A DNA stretch of 64,000 nucleotides, from NCBI GenBank assembly GCA_013350335.1, contig CM023533.1, forward strand, positions 34,714,170-34,778,169. The letters are read 5' to 3'. The notes under the pieces are model-generated. The model made no database searches, was not told the DNA's origin, and was given only the letters and a program-made list of their open reading frames with translations. The position numbers and the translations under genes are program-made. The DNA is from Chimonanthus salicifolius. Taxonomy: Eukaryota; Streptophyta; Magnoliopsida; Laurales; Calycanthaceae. Positions 36,101 to 46,884 of the stretch are shown piece by piece; positions within the stretch are counted from its first letter, which is position 1, and each line of letters starts with the position of its first letter.

Positions 36101-39100
36101 AGAAATGTTTTGGCATTCATAAACATCAATGGAAGGGCAAAATTCAAGCAGATATCATAGAATTCAATTTTTCATTATCATTAAAAGGTCACAAATGATA
36201 TTACATATCAGCGTGACGATTAAAAGGTTTGCTGGATCCAAGAAAAACTAGTAATTGTTTGATGGAGGATCACAGGTTCCGTACCAGTCGAAATCTTTTT
36301 TTGTTTTTTAGTAATCTGTACCAGTTAGAATACCTCCTTAAAAATCAATAACTATTCCTAGAATAAATTTTGGATCATACAAAAGCAGGAAGCATGGTAC
36401 TTGTATACCTCGTACATCTACAATTGTATACCATTTCTTATCAATACAATTTCTTTTAATTTCATAATGATAATTATATGACCCACTTAGAGAGTTTTTT
36501 GCCAGTTTCTGTGTTTCAGTTATGTTCATGGTTGTTAAAATCTTACGATGCACGATTCGTATCTTATGATTCATACGATATGATAAGAGAAACGATTCGT
36601 CTATTAACAAATCTTACGATTCGTATAAATAATAGAAGTATGGGGTTATTAGGAGTGTGAAAGTATGAAACATTTCATTTTAATGGTTTTTAAGGCTTGA
36701 GCTAATGAGCATTTAAGACCTTTCGATTTTTTTAGGGTTTTTTAGTTCATTATTGACTTTTCACAGTATAGTTGGATTATATATTGGTCTTATACTTTTG
36801 GGAGTTGGAGCATTAAAATTTGAACTCCAATAAATTAATTATATAGAATTCACTTAATATTGAAAGAAAGTTGGAGAATTGCTCATGTCATTACATTTTA
36901 GATATATTTTACGTTATTTCATATATTAAATATTTTTGAGGGAAAACACTTATAAATCTTACGATTCTACGATTTACGCTACACGATTTGCGATTCAAGA
37001 TGTATTAAAGATTTACGATACGATTCGATTTCTACAACATTGGTTATGTTAGAGTCTCAATCACTGGCGAGTAAAAGCATGAATTGCCAATATGGGAATC
37101 ACCTATTTTTCAGAAATCTAATGATTTACCTAGAAATTTTCATCTGACCCAAAATACTCCAAGCAAGAAAGTACCAAAAAAATATTGCCTACAGCAGCCT
37201 GCAAGTCATCCTTACCTGAAGATCATTAAGGTAACGGCCATTGTGGTTTCCACCAAAAATATACATTTTTTCCTGAACCAATGCTGCTCCATGCTGCAAA
37301 TGGCAAGAAGATACAGTGAAGAAGTATGTTATAGATTGAACACTACAAATGGAGGAATATGTGATGCCCACTACTCAGGCCATAGCACAGGAATATAACC
37401 TCATATCGAGCTTTAGGACGTTGACCTAATACTGAAGGTGCAACCCATTGATCATAGATACCAACTGAACCCAAGCCCTCCAACACCACATCTTTATCCT
37501 CGGTCTCCATCAGGCTTCCACTTTCTGTTGAAATTGTTTTGGGCTCTGGATAAGAACTTCCATTTGGAATAACGGACTCCGATTTCAGATTCTGCAATAG
37601 ATCAGAAGTAACTTGAATATATAGGGAAAAATAGTAAGAAGAGGTGTTTCAACCAGGAGCATTTTCAGCTTAAATAAGATCTATTGTTCCTCCAGCATAT
37701 TGCTTGTGTTTCACAATACTGATCCATGAAGACAAGATGCTAAACAGATTAAATTTTGGATATGATAGGTATTTGAAAGGTATTTTCAACTTTCGCCCTT
37801 GAATAGTCGCACCCTTTCTTTTTTTTCCCAATAAAAAGTTGTCCTCCTCTTTTTCTTTCAACATAAACTGCCAGGTTGGTTTTATGTCAATAACTGATAT
37901 AAACAATATAATGCATTTTTACATGCCTTTTTCACCTTTCAAATAAGTGAGCCACAAACAATACAAAAGACAAGATTGATGCATATTCTAAATATAAAAT
38001 GGAAATGGATGTGGACAGTATCATTTCATTGTCATTCAACTCACATTCATTTCCACGTCTACAACAGGCTCAACAACAGATTCAGGTACCCTTGAATACC
38101 AGGCTGGATCTTCTTCCTATTGGAAGAAAATAGAAATGATCAGTTGACTAAAGCTCTAGAGACAATCATTAACAACATAATCTCAGTAGTTCACTGGATA
38201 TGCACCTCTAAAATTTTCACAAAGAGACGCATTGCTTCTGTTGAAGCCATGTTTCCAAGCCCATGCCAACTGTATGATAACAAAAATCATTCGAGGGAAA
38301 AATCAAGATAAAAAAAATAAATCAAAGAAACCAGCTTAAATATAACCTCAATCAAAACTTTTTTTGAGAAGAGATCCATATCACAAAAGTGTTCTACCAT
38401 TTTATCTTGGAGTGAGGAAATTTTCTTCAATTAAATGGTGGATATCTTTCTGTTCTGAGGCTAAGAACAATTCATCAGTGTTTACTAATCGAGATAAAAT
38501 AAATATATTACAAGTGGCAGTTAGTTCTAACAGAACACTTTCCCCACTTCAATTGATTCTAATGGGAATATCCATCTTCGTGAGGACTTATAATTAATTC
38601 TTTTTCCAGAGAAATTTCAATCAGTACGAAACCGGTTGATTCAAATATAATAATGCAGCAAACAAATTATTTCCAATCAGTGTCTCAAAACAGGGAAGAC
38701 AAAGTAAATGACGCAGATGGATTAATGGATTGATGAAATGAGTGCTCTCTGGACTATTAACTATGCCTAGATATTAGATAAATGCCCTGTGCAATCAGCA
38801 ATGTTTCCAGACCATCTTAACAGCACAGTAAGATTGATATGGGTAAACCATCCATAGATTGGTAAAACAAGAATCCAGTTAAAATGCCATTTTTATAAGC
38901 AATGGGCTCAGGAGAAGGCTACCAGTTTATTTTTAAATTATTAATAAACAAAAATATAACAATAACAACAACTGTAGAATCAAATCAAGTTGCAATTTTA
39001 GATAATGGTAGTAGTAACTGATGATGGTAATAATGATAGCAATAAATAATAACAATAATTAACAATAATAATAAATGGAGACAACAACTAGGAAATTAAT

Positions 39101-40294
39101 ATTTCAGCGTGAACATTCAAAACTCTTGATCTCAGTTTCAACAAGTCTCATTTAGGTCAAAATGTCAATTGCTTCGGTCACATCTAAATGAAGGCTCCAT
39201 CAAAATGATTAATCTAATTCAACACAGTTCGAAATATAACACAAAAGAAAACAACCTCTTATGTAACAAAACAAAAATAATTTCAATTTCAGTTAAGCAA
39301 CAAAAAGAAACATATTTACAATGTTAATCGAACCATACCTCGTCCACTTGCTATGTTCCACTGGATTCCATGCACGGGGTTTTGGTACGTTACACTGTCC
39401 CACAGTTGCCTGCAATGACATGCCAAGACAGCAGAGCCGTTTCAGGACAAAATCAATGCTTTCAAAACCTCTTCGTGATCAAGAATTTCAATTTCCCTAA
39501 ACTCTCCAGCCATTAGTGCCAATTACCAACCCTACCCAAAAATCCAACTAATCAACTCAATTTCTCGAATGTCCAACATTATGTCAATCTCAAAAGCCAA
39601 ATGTCTTCCTATCTGCATTCAACAACGGCTATTTCCCATCCAACAATCTAATATCCATAAATGTGGTTACATGGGTCCCACAGGGTCAGCAGCTGGGCTT
39701 GATCATATTCTCTCTACTTTCAAAATCTCTTCACATTCAAAACTCGAATTTCCCAGACTTCTACACAAATTAGCTCCAATTCCCAATTCTAGCCAAAGAG
39801 TAATAATAATAACAAACCCAATAGGATTGGAGTGATGGCCAAAAACCCACCTCTGAAAGTGAGAGGTCTTGAGTTCAATTCCCACTCCCCACAAAGGGCC
39901 ACTCACAGTAGTTTTACCGGTGTATGTGGATAGGGATGTTTGCACATGCCCCCGAGATTAGTTAGGTGCTCTAATAATAATAATAATACCAAACCAAGCA
40001 AATCAACTCACACTAGCATTCATTAATAAAAGCACACACCTTTGTATCACATTTCCAACAGAACGAAAATATCAAACCACAAATCCTATCAGATCTACAT
40101 TCATCCAACCAAAATTACAATCTCCAGCCCCAGATCTCACATAATTTCAGCGGAGACAATGACAAGAAAGCACATTGCTACCGATCAAAAAGCGTAAGAC
40201 CTTTAGATCTTGATTGAATTCAATGCGGAGAGTGCGAGAAAACAAAGAAACGAGGAAAGATAGGTACAGATCTGAGAAGAAATAGAAGAAAATG

Positions 40295-40352
<58 letters not shown>

Positions 40353-40512
40353 AAGTGGTTACCTGCTGATACAATCCATAGAGTAAGAGAGCGACATCGT
40401 TCTGGAATTTAGAGATGTCTCCATGGGAAGAGGAACCAAAGCCAGCATAGGAGGCAGCAGCATAGAATCGATCAGGATATGAGAGGCCAGAGCTTGCCCT
40501 CGCCATCGCCAT
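21157..40512 (-). CDS. ACBP4: Acyl-CoA-binding protein with kelch repeats (ACBP4/5 type), 18 exons
   Basis: Minus-strand exons: 40512-40363, 39409-39339, 38269-38206, 38116-38045, 37591-37400, 37293-37216, 35887-35777, 35660-35594, 35452-35391, 34598-34459, 34255-34129, 34016-33902, 32696-32608, 31424-31341, 31258-31082, 30383-30228, 23539-23480, 21339-21157. They total 1998 nt with phase kept at every junction: 665 aa, about the length of Arabidopsis ACBP4. Residues about 12-105 are the acyl-CoA-binding domain (YPDRFYAAASY, LLLYGLYQQATVGQCNVPKP, SWHGLGNM). Residues about 180-475 carry kelch repeats (YIFGGNHNGRYLNDL, LLIFGGGSHATCFNDLHVLD, VSFGGYNGRYTNEV). Residues about 535-640 form a coiled coil (LKAEKEEMEAVLNREQ, LQKELELLQRQKAASEE). 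The C-terminus is GGVWGWLAGTPP then NQTTDA. Family members are cytosolic, bind long-chain acyl-CoA esters and act in lipid trafficking and stress signalling. Introns 13 and 16 have GC donors; intron 16 is 6.7 kb. Whether it is ACBP4 or ACBP5 cannot be decided. Confidence 0.96.
21883..22050 (+). mobile_element. RTE-type LINE C-terminal fragment in ACBP intron 17
   Basis: The translated plus strand contains GDRIRNERDGEYLKV and RMREYRLGWFWHIPRRP, the conserved end of RTE-clade LINE polyproteins that follows the reverse transcriptase. It is only about 170 bp long and antisense to the host gene. Confidence 0.65.
22660..22740. repeat. Dispersed repeat with CATGGATACACGAA core
   Basis: ATCCCATGGATACACGAAGC followed by CCTGCAGGCC and a TATCAGATTACTCTAGGAG end. 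The same core, in the same order with neighbouring words, recurs at 59690-59760 and 60863-60960. The family could not be named. Confidence 0.5.
25511..25918. repeat. Two-copy direct repeat with CA expansion, ACBP intron 16
   Basis: TTAAAGCTGGATTGGCCCCT begins copies at 25511 and 25679 (168-bp period). Both share AATTGAGCCAAATTGGA and end with CACTTGGGCCTAGGGCTTTA. In the second copy the ACAC-rich part has grown by about 90 bp, so simple-sequence expansion occurred after duplication. Short open frames rich in Cys/Val here are by-products of the CA repeat. Confidence 0.75.
25948..26531 (-). mobile_element. 5'-truncated L1 LINE (RNase H end) nested in an RTE LINE
   Basis: Translation of the minus strand gives an RNase H domain: KLNFDGSCMWECGLAGFGGL, then SMIEAELNALCRGV, LEGDSKVIMGWASG and, after a frameshift, VSWVPRAANSTTNELARQGL. 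The 3' end reads AATAAAATAGTTATC followed by an A-run. The 11-bp word AACATAACATA flanks both sides (25937-25947 and 26532-26542). The upstream copy falls within the RTE reading frame, so this L1 inserted into the older RTE element. It lies in ACBP intron 16 in the same orientation as the gene. Confidence 0.8.
26543..28226 (-). mobile_element. Degenerate RTE-type LINE in ACBP intron 16
   Basis: Minus-strand pieces in order: HKDTWWWNTEVERAINEKK (linker after the endonuclease), KERRIGGKL-like text, FKGLYRVSKKLIW and LYMGETMEFPVGGGLHQGSA then SLYLF (reverse transcriptase), LWCMLFVDDVVLINETKQ (catalytic box, normally FADD; here FVDD), and LYRVECWGNEI (C-terminal part). Many stops and shifts break it. 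The endonuclease is missing. Same orientation as the host gene. Confidence 0.8.
31640..31905. repeat. Imperfect duplication in ACBP intron 13
   Basis: About 115 bp occurs twice: GGTGGCTCTACTATCCAAGC and GGTGGTTCTACTATACAAGC each precede GAGGAAATATA.AGTCCCAAGC, a GTAA.G word and an ACTCAAAA-like end. Non-coding. Confidence 0.65.
32697..33901. other. ACBP intron 12
   Basis: A 1.2-kb intron. The stretch 33170-33870 is less AT-rich than its surroundings and includes an open frame of 118 codons on the plus strand without any domain I recognise, plus a small tandem of GTCATCAAA. It is possibly a captured fragment or a degraded element; no function is claimed. Confidence 0.35.
36527..37042. mobile_element. 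hAT-like MITE in ACBP intron 6
   Basis: A 516-bp non-coding element. The ends CATGGTTGTTAAAATC and, read inward from the right, CAATGTTGTAGAAATC are imperfect inverted repeats starting CA. The 8-bp word GTTATGTT flanks both sides (36519-36526 and 37043-37050), the duplication size of hAT transposases. Subterminal regions are packed with GATTCGTA and its variants (ACGATTCGTATC, TACGATTCTACGATT), which could be transposase-binding sites. Confidence 0.8.
38270..39338. other. ACBP intron 2
   Basis: A 1.07-kb intron with short AT-rich tandem motifs (ATAATAACAATAATTAAC-like around 39000-39080). No element or gene is visible. Confidence 0.5.
39830..39990 (+). mobile_element. SINE family 2 in ACBP intron 1
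   Basis: A tRNA-like head (GGAGTGATGGCC, then GTCTTGAGTTCAATTCCCAC with a box B-like core) is followed by GTTTTACCGGTGTATGTGG, TTTGCACATGCCC and TTAGTTAGGTGCTC, ending in an (ATA)n tail. A relative at 47938 has the same order of words; fragments occur near 4095 and 7845. It differs from family 1 in both head and body. Confidence 0.6.
40295..40349. repeat. Compound TA/GA microsatellite next to a splice donor
   Basis: About 10 TA units followed by about 17 GA units. On the transcribed strand it lies 13 nt inside ACBP intron 1, reading (CT)n then (AT)n directly after the donor GTAACC. Repeat length may differ between alleles. Confidence 0.95.
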
Positions 40513-40761
40513 TGCTCTTCTCTGCCAAAGAAGGAGAAGAAGAAGAGATCTGGAAGGAAGGGAAGGGCTGGAGAAAAAGAGAAGGGGTATTTACAGGGGG
40601 AGTGGATGAGGTGTGTACGGACTGGTCTGGAAAATAGAGAGCGCTGCTCTTGCTTTCTTTCTTGCGATGTCTTCTCTTTCCCGGGCAATCAAACGAAGAA
40701 AAGGGTCGATGAGCTGCAGCTGCTGCTTAGAAATAGAATGAGCCGAGTGCGTAATGCGCCC

Positions 40762-40787
40762 CACGTGGGATCTTACAGCGACACGTG
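40762..40787 (-). promoter_or_regulatory. Paired G-boxes in the ACBP promoter
   Basis: Two CACGTG hexamers at 40762-40767 and 40782-40787 have starts 20 bp apart, about two helical turns, and lie 250-275 bp upstream of the ACBP start codon. On the coding strand the contexts are GCACGTGTCG and CCCACGTGGGG, good matches to bZIP/bHLH binding sites (G-box and ABRE). This suggests light, clock or ABA input. Confidence 0.55.
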
Positions 40788-40799
40788 CGCAGGGTCAAA

Positions 40800-41651
40800 T
40801 GTGTGCGGATGTCGACTCATGGTCCAACCCGTATGCCCAACTCAACCCGATCCGAAAGAAAACAGTTTGTAAGGTTGGGTTGGGAGTTTAATTGAGCCCA
40901 TAGGTTATTATTTTTCATAGCAACTCTTATTTTTGTCCTTTTCTTGTTAAAATACTAATCTACTTGATAGAGTGACCAAATTCTTTATAACTTTTTAAAT
41001 CTCTTCTTTAGAATCAACTTGGACTTCATTGTCCCAACACTTCTAACCTATCTACATTCAAACTCATTTTTAATTTAAGTCGGATTTAATTGCGTGATAG
41101 ATGAATCCCTGTAATTAAGTAAACAATTAGATTTATATGTAGGGTACAATAACAAATATTTGTTATCTTAGTTATGTTAACAAATAATATAATTTTGACA
41201 TTTGGCATATAATGGGCTATAAGATTCCACCAAATTAAAAAATACAGTTGTATGGCATGTGACAGTAAAAGATTAAGACAAAAAGTAACTGTAAGTCCTT
41301 CACTCCAAATATACTGAAATTAATCTCAATATCACTATTGATTTGAATGAGTTCAATTCTAATGGCTAAAAATATTCTTTTGTTATTAAGTTTTAATTTT
41401 AGAATACTCTATAACTAGATTTTCAATGTGATAGGGTCTATTAGTGAACATAATATATAAATTAAAAAAAAGGAGTTTATCTTACCCCGTTAGTAAAGGA
41501 ATTTCAGTATATTAGCATTTCTAATTTCAAATAAAGAAACATTTATAAAAATATGTCTCAATCACCAAAATATAATCACTGTAAAATATAGAAACTCAAA
41601 AAGATCATTGAATAAATATAAAGAAAAAAAGATATTTTCGGTAATTCAAAT
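40800..41651. other. Intergenic upstream of ACBP
   Basis: AT-rich, no gene or defined repeat seen. Confidence 0.5.
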
Positions 41652-41662
41652 GAGTCAGATTA

Positions 41663-41850
41663 TCCATGTTGGATTGTCTACATGGGTGTACCTCAATTGG
41701 TTAACCTCCCGTCTTAGGAAGTGTCAAGTGTTAAGTTCGAGTCCCCATGATCTAACCTGGTGTACCCTAAGGACAGTAGGCATCACACATGTGGGTTTTA
41801 CGCTGGGTTTTCATGATTTTCTACATGTAAATTCAAAAAAAAAAAAAAAA
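41663..41850 (+). mobile_element. Full-length SINE family 1 with target duplication
   Basis: Head TGGGTGTACCTCAATTGG and box B AAGTTCGAGTCCC, body CCTGGTGTACCCTAAGGACA and GTGGGTTTTACGCTGGG, tail TTTTCTACATGTAAATTC and a run of 16 A or more. The 11-bp word GAGTCAGATTA flanks it (41652-41662 and 41851-41861). This is the best-preserved copy here. Confidence 0.85.
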
Positions 41851-41861
41851 GAGTCAGATTA

Positions 41862-44007
41862 CTCAAAAAATTGAATCCTAATCCAATTTAAATTAAAAAT
41901 GAGTCAGATCTTATTACTTAAACCAAACTTGTATTTAGAAAAAAAAAAACTAATTTAGTCACCTATAGTTCATATAGAGTCAATTAGATTTGAGTTCACA
42001 CTAATCCAAACAATACCCTATCAATTGGATTACACTTTTATTAGAAATTAATTCATCGAAATCTGATCTTATTCAAAACCAAATAATATACTATTATTGC
42101 CAAAGTACTTTAATTCTCAAAGTTAGAAAGTCATAATATATTCCATTTATGAACACGAGTATGTTGTCTCCATTAAAAAATTCCTTTATTTTAATTTAGG
42201 TGCAAATTATATTTCCATTTTCAATTTTATTTATTTATTTTTCTTTTATAATTCGATTAAATTCATTTAAGTTGAGAAAAATATAATTTAAGTACTCATG
42301 AATTCTTCAATCTCTTTGTTGCTTTTATAATGTGAATATGTGATTGATAGCATGCCTTGGCCAATTGGTTGATTTAGCCAATTATATATTCTTTCAAATA
42401 TATTTATGTCCTTCTACTTCAGAATTCTATCCCAACTTGCTGCTTTGAGTTGATCAATTACTTGATATAGTTTTTATTTTAACTCTTTAACTCATCCATC
42501 TAAATTCCATTTATCACATGTGAGATACAAATGAGTTAAAATTATAGTTCTTAAATCTATTTCAAAACTCGTTTCGGTTTTTTATATAAGAGAACGTTTA
42601 GAGTTTTGAGGTTTCAAGTATTTGGTGTTCAGGTTTGAAAATCATAACATACACTAATAAATATACTTAGAGAGCCACACTGACACTCAAGTTTTCTTTC
42701 CTTACAACACCCTTTTTCAAAATATTGAGTGAAATTACCCTTTTACACTTCCACTTCAAACCACTGCCGTATCCACCGAATTCCTCCCTTTCGTTCCTTT
42801 TCGTTCAAAGGACTTTACCGCCGAACCTTTTGGGAAGGGAGAAAAAAAAATCGGTGGGCCCACCATTGACCGAAACCCAAAGTCTTCCTTAGCCGTAGAT
42901 AGGTGGGCTAAGGGCGTCCATGGTGGTGTCAATCCTAGGTAGAGAAGTGAAGGATCCATTTAGATCTAAGAAAAAAACCCAGAACACTAGATTTCAGTCG
43001 CCCCAAGCAACAGTGGAAGAAACTGGCCAGATGAGGGTCTCACGCGAGTCCGATCAAAGATCTGATGGTACAGATGGATAGACCATAAAAAAACAAAAGG
43101 AGTATGATGTGGGTCCCACCGGCAGAAAATTTCCTGCTTCATGAACTATAAATGGATCAAATATCAGTCCAAAATTCAATTTATACCTACTTGATTTCAG
43201 TTGTTAAAGTTACCGGCACTCTTAAATTAAGAATGCTTAATGATTTTGACTACTAAAATCAAATGACTGTATATTTTATTGTAGGTTCGATTATTTTTAA
43301 AATGGATCCAATGAAGTATATATTTTAGTTGTGCGGTTCAATTTTATATATTCATCAAAAAAATTTTAAAAATAAAATTTGTAGAGCAGAATGGATAGGG
43401 TGAAATTGGCCATTCCGGCCCATTTTTCTCAGGTCAGTCGAAATGAAAGCGGTACCAGAACATGACCCGTTCCATTCCATTTTTCGGCAAGATCCAAAAC
43501 ATTCTAGCCAAAATGGAACTGAATTGCCATCTAAAATTAAAGTATATAAAAATACACAATGAATGAAAATTCCTAATCCCTTACTATAACATTTAACTTG
43601 AAATTACCATGCATGATCATAGAAGCTTGAGAATAGCTCCCTAATCCTTCTCTAGAATTCTTCACCCCTCTTCCTTGAAACTATGGTCTTCTATTTAGGA
43701 TAGGGTTGGAATTGAAAGTATAAAGTTCTGCTCAAGTCAGGCCCATGCAGGCTTAAATTATTTGACATTAGGCATGGATAGTTGGATCTTAAAAAATAAG
43801 GGTCTTGCATGAATTTTCCTTTCTATTGGCTGTCTTTCTGTTCAAACTTCCAATCACAAAATGCTTATGAGTTCATGTAGAAAATTTGCTATTAAAATGA
43901 AGTATTGCTCAACACATCTATACCTTTTCTAGTCATTCATCATTCATCAAAGTAGGCTATTTGTTTAATAAGTCTCGAAATATATCCTTCTCCATGTTCC
44001 CTTCCAA
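41862..44007. other. Intergenic, no gene seen
   Basis: AT-rich DNA. The 42700-43100 part is more GC-rich but only short frames without recognisable domains occur. Confidence 0.45.
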
Positions 44008-44162
44008 GGCTGCGTTTGGATGAAGGTAAATTTTAGAGGAGTTACCTCAGATAATATAAAAACCCCTCTTTTGAAAAAGATTTCAAAAGTTGAAGGATAA
44101 TTTTTTACCCCTCCCTTAGTTACCAACCTATTTACCCCTGTTACCCTCATCCAAAAACAACC
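44008..44162. mobile_element. Harbinger-like MITE
   Basis: A 155-bp fold-back element: GGCTGCGTTTGGATGAAGGT at the left and, inverted at the right, GGTTGTTTTTGGATGAGGGT. The flanks are CAA and TAA, possibly a mutated 3-bp TAA duplication as made by PIF/Harbinger transposases. A relative with a perfect 3-bp duplication lies at 54469. Confidence 0.6.
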
Positions 44163-44574
44163 TAAGTCCTAAAAAAATTGGCTTTCTATTAAAGGTGCCA
44201 TGATGGGTATCCTCCTCGGGGCATTGACTTCCTTCAGGTATTTGCTTCCTCAATGAATTTCTAAGATTTCCTCGCCTTTTGACAAACATCCATCGTAAAA
44301 TTATTGATACCCAATCACCTAAATTCCAAGTTTAGATAAGTAAGAAAATCAATTATTTTTTTCAACATGATAGTGTATTCAATTAAATGGTTCAATCATT
44401 ATAGTAGTAGAGATTCTTTTATAAAAAATAGTAAAGTGCAAAAAATTTGATTATAATAATGTGAAGTCCTATAAACTAATTGAATTTAAAATTTTAAAGT
44501 ATAAACTCTTTTTCAATAGATGTTGAGCATATAAAAGCTAAAATTTATTATAATTTATTTGAGGACTCTTGTTA

Positions 44575-45410
44575 AAGACAGCCTTAGAAGCGGATTCCTT
44601 CTGATCTACGACCACCCTAAGGAGGAAAAAAAAGCCTCTTTTATAAAGTGCTTACAGGTTTTTATTACTATATCAGACTGCTTTCACTCGCCTTAGAGAA
44701 CTAACAGGGCATTAAGGGGGACCTCTTCCTACAGGAAAGAGAGTGCTAGATCTAAGGGATTATAATGCATTCCATATTGTTAGAAACCTACCAGTAGGAG
44801 GACTATGTAACAGGTAGATAGATTGATAGTACGATGGAGGAGAGTCTGGAAATCAAGAACTAACACCGGATAAGCAGCAGCGGCAACAGAATCTCCTCAA
44901 ATTGAATTGTTATGTTGGATGCTAATTGGATTCAGGTTGGCTTCCTAGCTCTAAATCAAGGGAAGAAAGAAGCCACGAACTCCTAATTCTCTTGCTTTAG
45001 CGCGAAAGAACGGCAGGGGAGTACAAATAAGACTCAACTGTCAAGTTCGCCAACTGAAGGGAGGATTAAGAACAACAGGACGAGGGAAGAACCTTAGAGA
45101 ACTGAAAGGGACTTAAGGAAGATCAAGGGAAGTCCTAAAGGAAAGACATTCTCTATCATAGCTTCATGCGCCTAGCAGCAAGATCTAATCTATTCTTAGA
45201 TGTCCTATCTTGATATAGTGCAACAGGATGATAGAATGATATTAACATTACCATTACTAGAATCGTCCGGTATAACCTTCAAAAGAACAATGGCAACTGA
45301 TTCCCGCATTGACGATGCAGATGTTATGTATTGTAATTCAATAGTTTGGAATCCTTACCATATGAAGGAGAAATCCAAGAGCAAGAAGGCTAACCCCTAG
45401 TGAGGAAAGA
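44575..45410. other. Compositionally distinct island, possibly organelle-derived
   Basis: This stretch has visibly fewer A/T runs and a different word usage (GCGCGAAAGAACGGCAGGGG, TCTGATCTACGACCACCC) from the AT-rich DNA around it. It reads like plant mitochondrial intergenic sequence, but no mitochondrial gene is present in it. The assignment is a guess from composition; a captured low-copy fragment is equally possible. Confidence 0.25.
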
Positions 45411-45520
45411 GAGGTCTTCAATCTTAATACTTCCATCGTCATTTCATCATGTGATTTTTATGATACTGACAACCATCATTCGTGTGTGTGTTGCATTTTA
45501 GATTTTTAATACCGCGGAAC

Positions 45521-45845
45521 TCTTGGGGCATAAACGAGTGTCCCACATCGGTGAGAGTGAAAAAAATATAAGGACTTATATCAGACTGGATATCTCCACC
45601 TATTAGGTTAGTCTTTTAGGCTGGAAGCTCGTCCCAACAGTGGTATCAGAGCCATGTTCTCTAAGCCACTGCATGTAGACTCAAGGATCCTTTATCCAAA
45701 CGAGATGGTTTACGACATTCTATCTATCGAAGAACCTTATTTGAAGGGGGTTGTTGGGGTACAAATGATTGTCCCACATTAGTAGTGAAAGAGAGAAAAA
45801 TAAAAAGACTTAAATGGAGTTGAATATATCCATCTATTGTACTAA
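45521..45845 (+). mobile_element. TRIM relative with truncated 3' LTR
   Basis: Left LTR 45521-45639 is again 119 bp and ends CCCAACA. It is followed by TGGTATCAGAGCC, an exact match to the usual initiator-methionine primer-binding site. The interior aligns word for word with the TRIM at 11626 (TTCTCTAAGCCACTGCATGT, CATTCTATCTATCGAAGA), and a purine run GAAGGGGG precedes the right LTR at 45752. The right LTR loses similarity after about 45840. No target duplication is visible. Confidence 0.75.
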
Positions 45846-46257
45846 GAAGAACCGTGCAATATATGAGAAGTTCATTAGCATTGACTGAATCCATTTTCTC
45901 GTGGCAACTTGAGAGTGAGACTACTTAATTAGGTGGACCATATGATATATAGAAATAGATATGTTGAGTATTGTCTAAATTAAAAATAATTTTTTTCATG
46001 AACAAGATTGGAAAGCTAAGATTTTCTTTTTTAGTAAATCTTGTGGAGAAATCTAAGGGCACGTGTTTGTTTTGTCGAAAAATAAATTTTAGCCGAAAAA
46101 TAGATTTCAATGGATTTCTTTTAGAAAATCAGTTGATAGTTATTCATTTTCTAACGTGAGACTTTTTCTACATTTGTTTGTTACTATAAACTAACTAAGA
46201 AAAAGCTATTACAATGTAGGAGTCCACTTAATAAATAAATAAGTTAAGTATGTGTTG

Positions 46258-46735
46258 GATTGAACTAGTTAAGATTGTTTTGGTATAGAAGCTGTTTAAT
46301 AACTGGACAGGTTTGGTGTAGAGGTGTTAAGTCAACTATTTAGGAAATGAACTAAGTTAAGTTGGCCCATTTAAGCTTTGTCAGGCACTTAAGTTGAGTT
46401 TGATTTGAGTCGTGCTGGATCAACTTTTTAATAAATGTACCAAGTTGAGATCTGCTTATTTAAACTTGGCCGAATACTACTATTTGAATAAAAACTATTT
46501 AATAAATGGACTAGATTTGAGATGGTTCAAAAAGATCCATTTACATTGGGTCTACATGTTTCATTAGTTAACCCTTTTAATAAATAGATTGGGTTTGGTA
46601 TGAGTTAGATTAGGCCAATCATTTAGTTTGATTGGTTAACCTATTTGAGCATGGTTTAGTAATTGGGTCAATAGACGTATTTAATAAATGAATAATGTTA
46701 AGTATGAACCAAATGAACAAATTTAAAATTGAATT
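46258..46735. repeat. Degenerate tandem AT-rich repeat
   Basis: Loosely repeated phrases such as TTTAATAAATGGACTAG, TTTAATAAATAGATTGGG and GGTTTGGTGTAGAGG, about 60-90 bp apart, resemble the field at 60311-61560. Non-coding. Confidence 0.4.
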
Positions 46736-46884
46736 TTAAAAGAAGCCATCTAATTGAGACTCATCTTGGCACATACATAAAAAGTTGAAGCTAAAATGCA
46801 TATGAGAGAGCCTCGAGATGACCAGGCCACCAGGGATTAAAATCTCAATACCGGCTGAGTAATTTCTCTCCTATTTTTTTTTAA

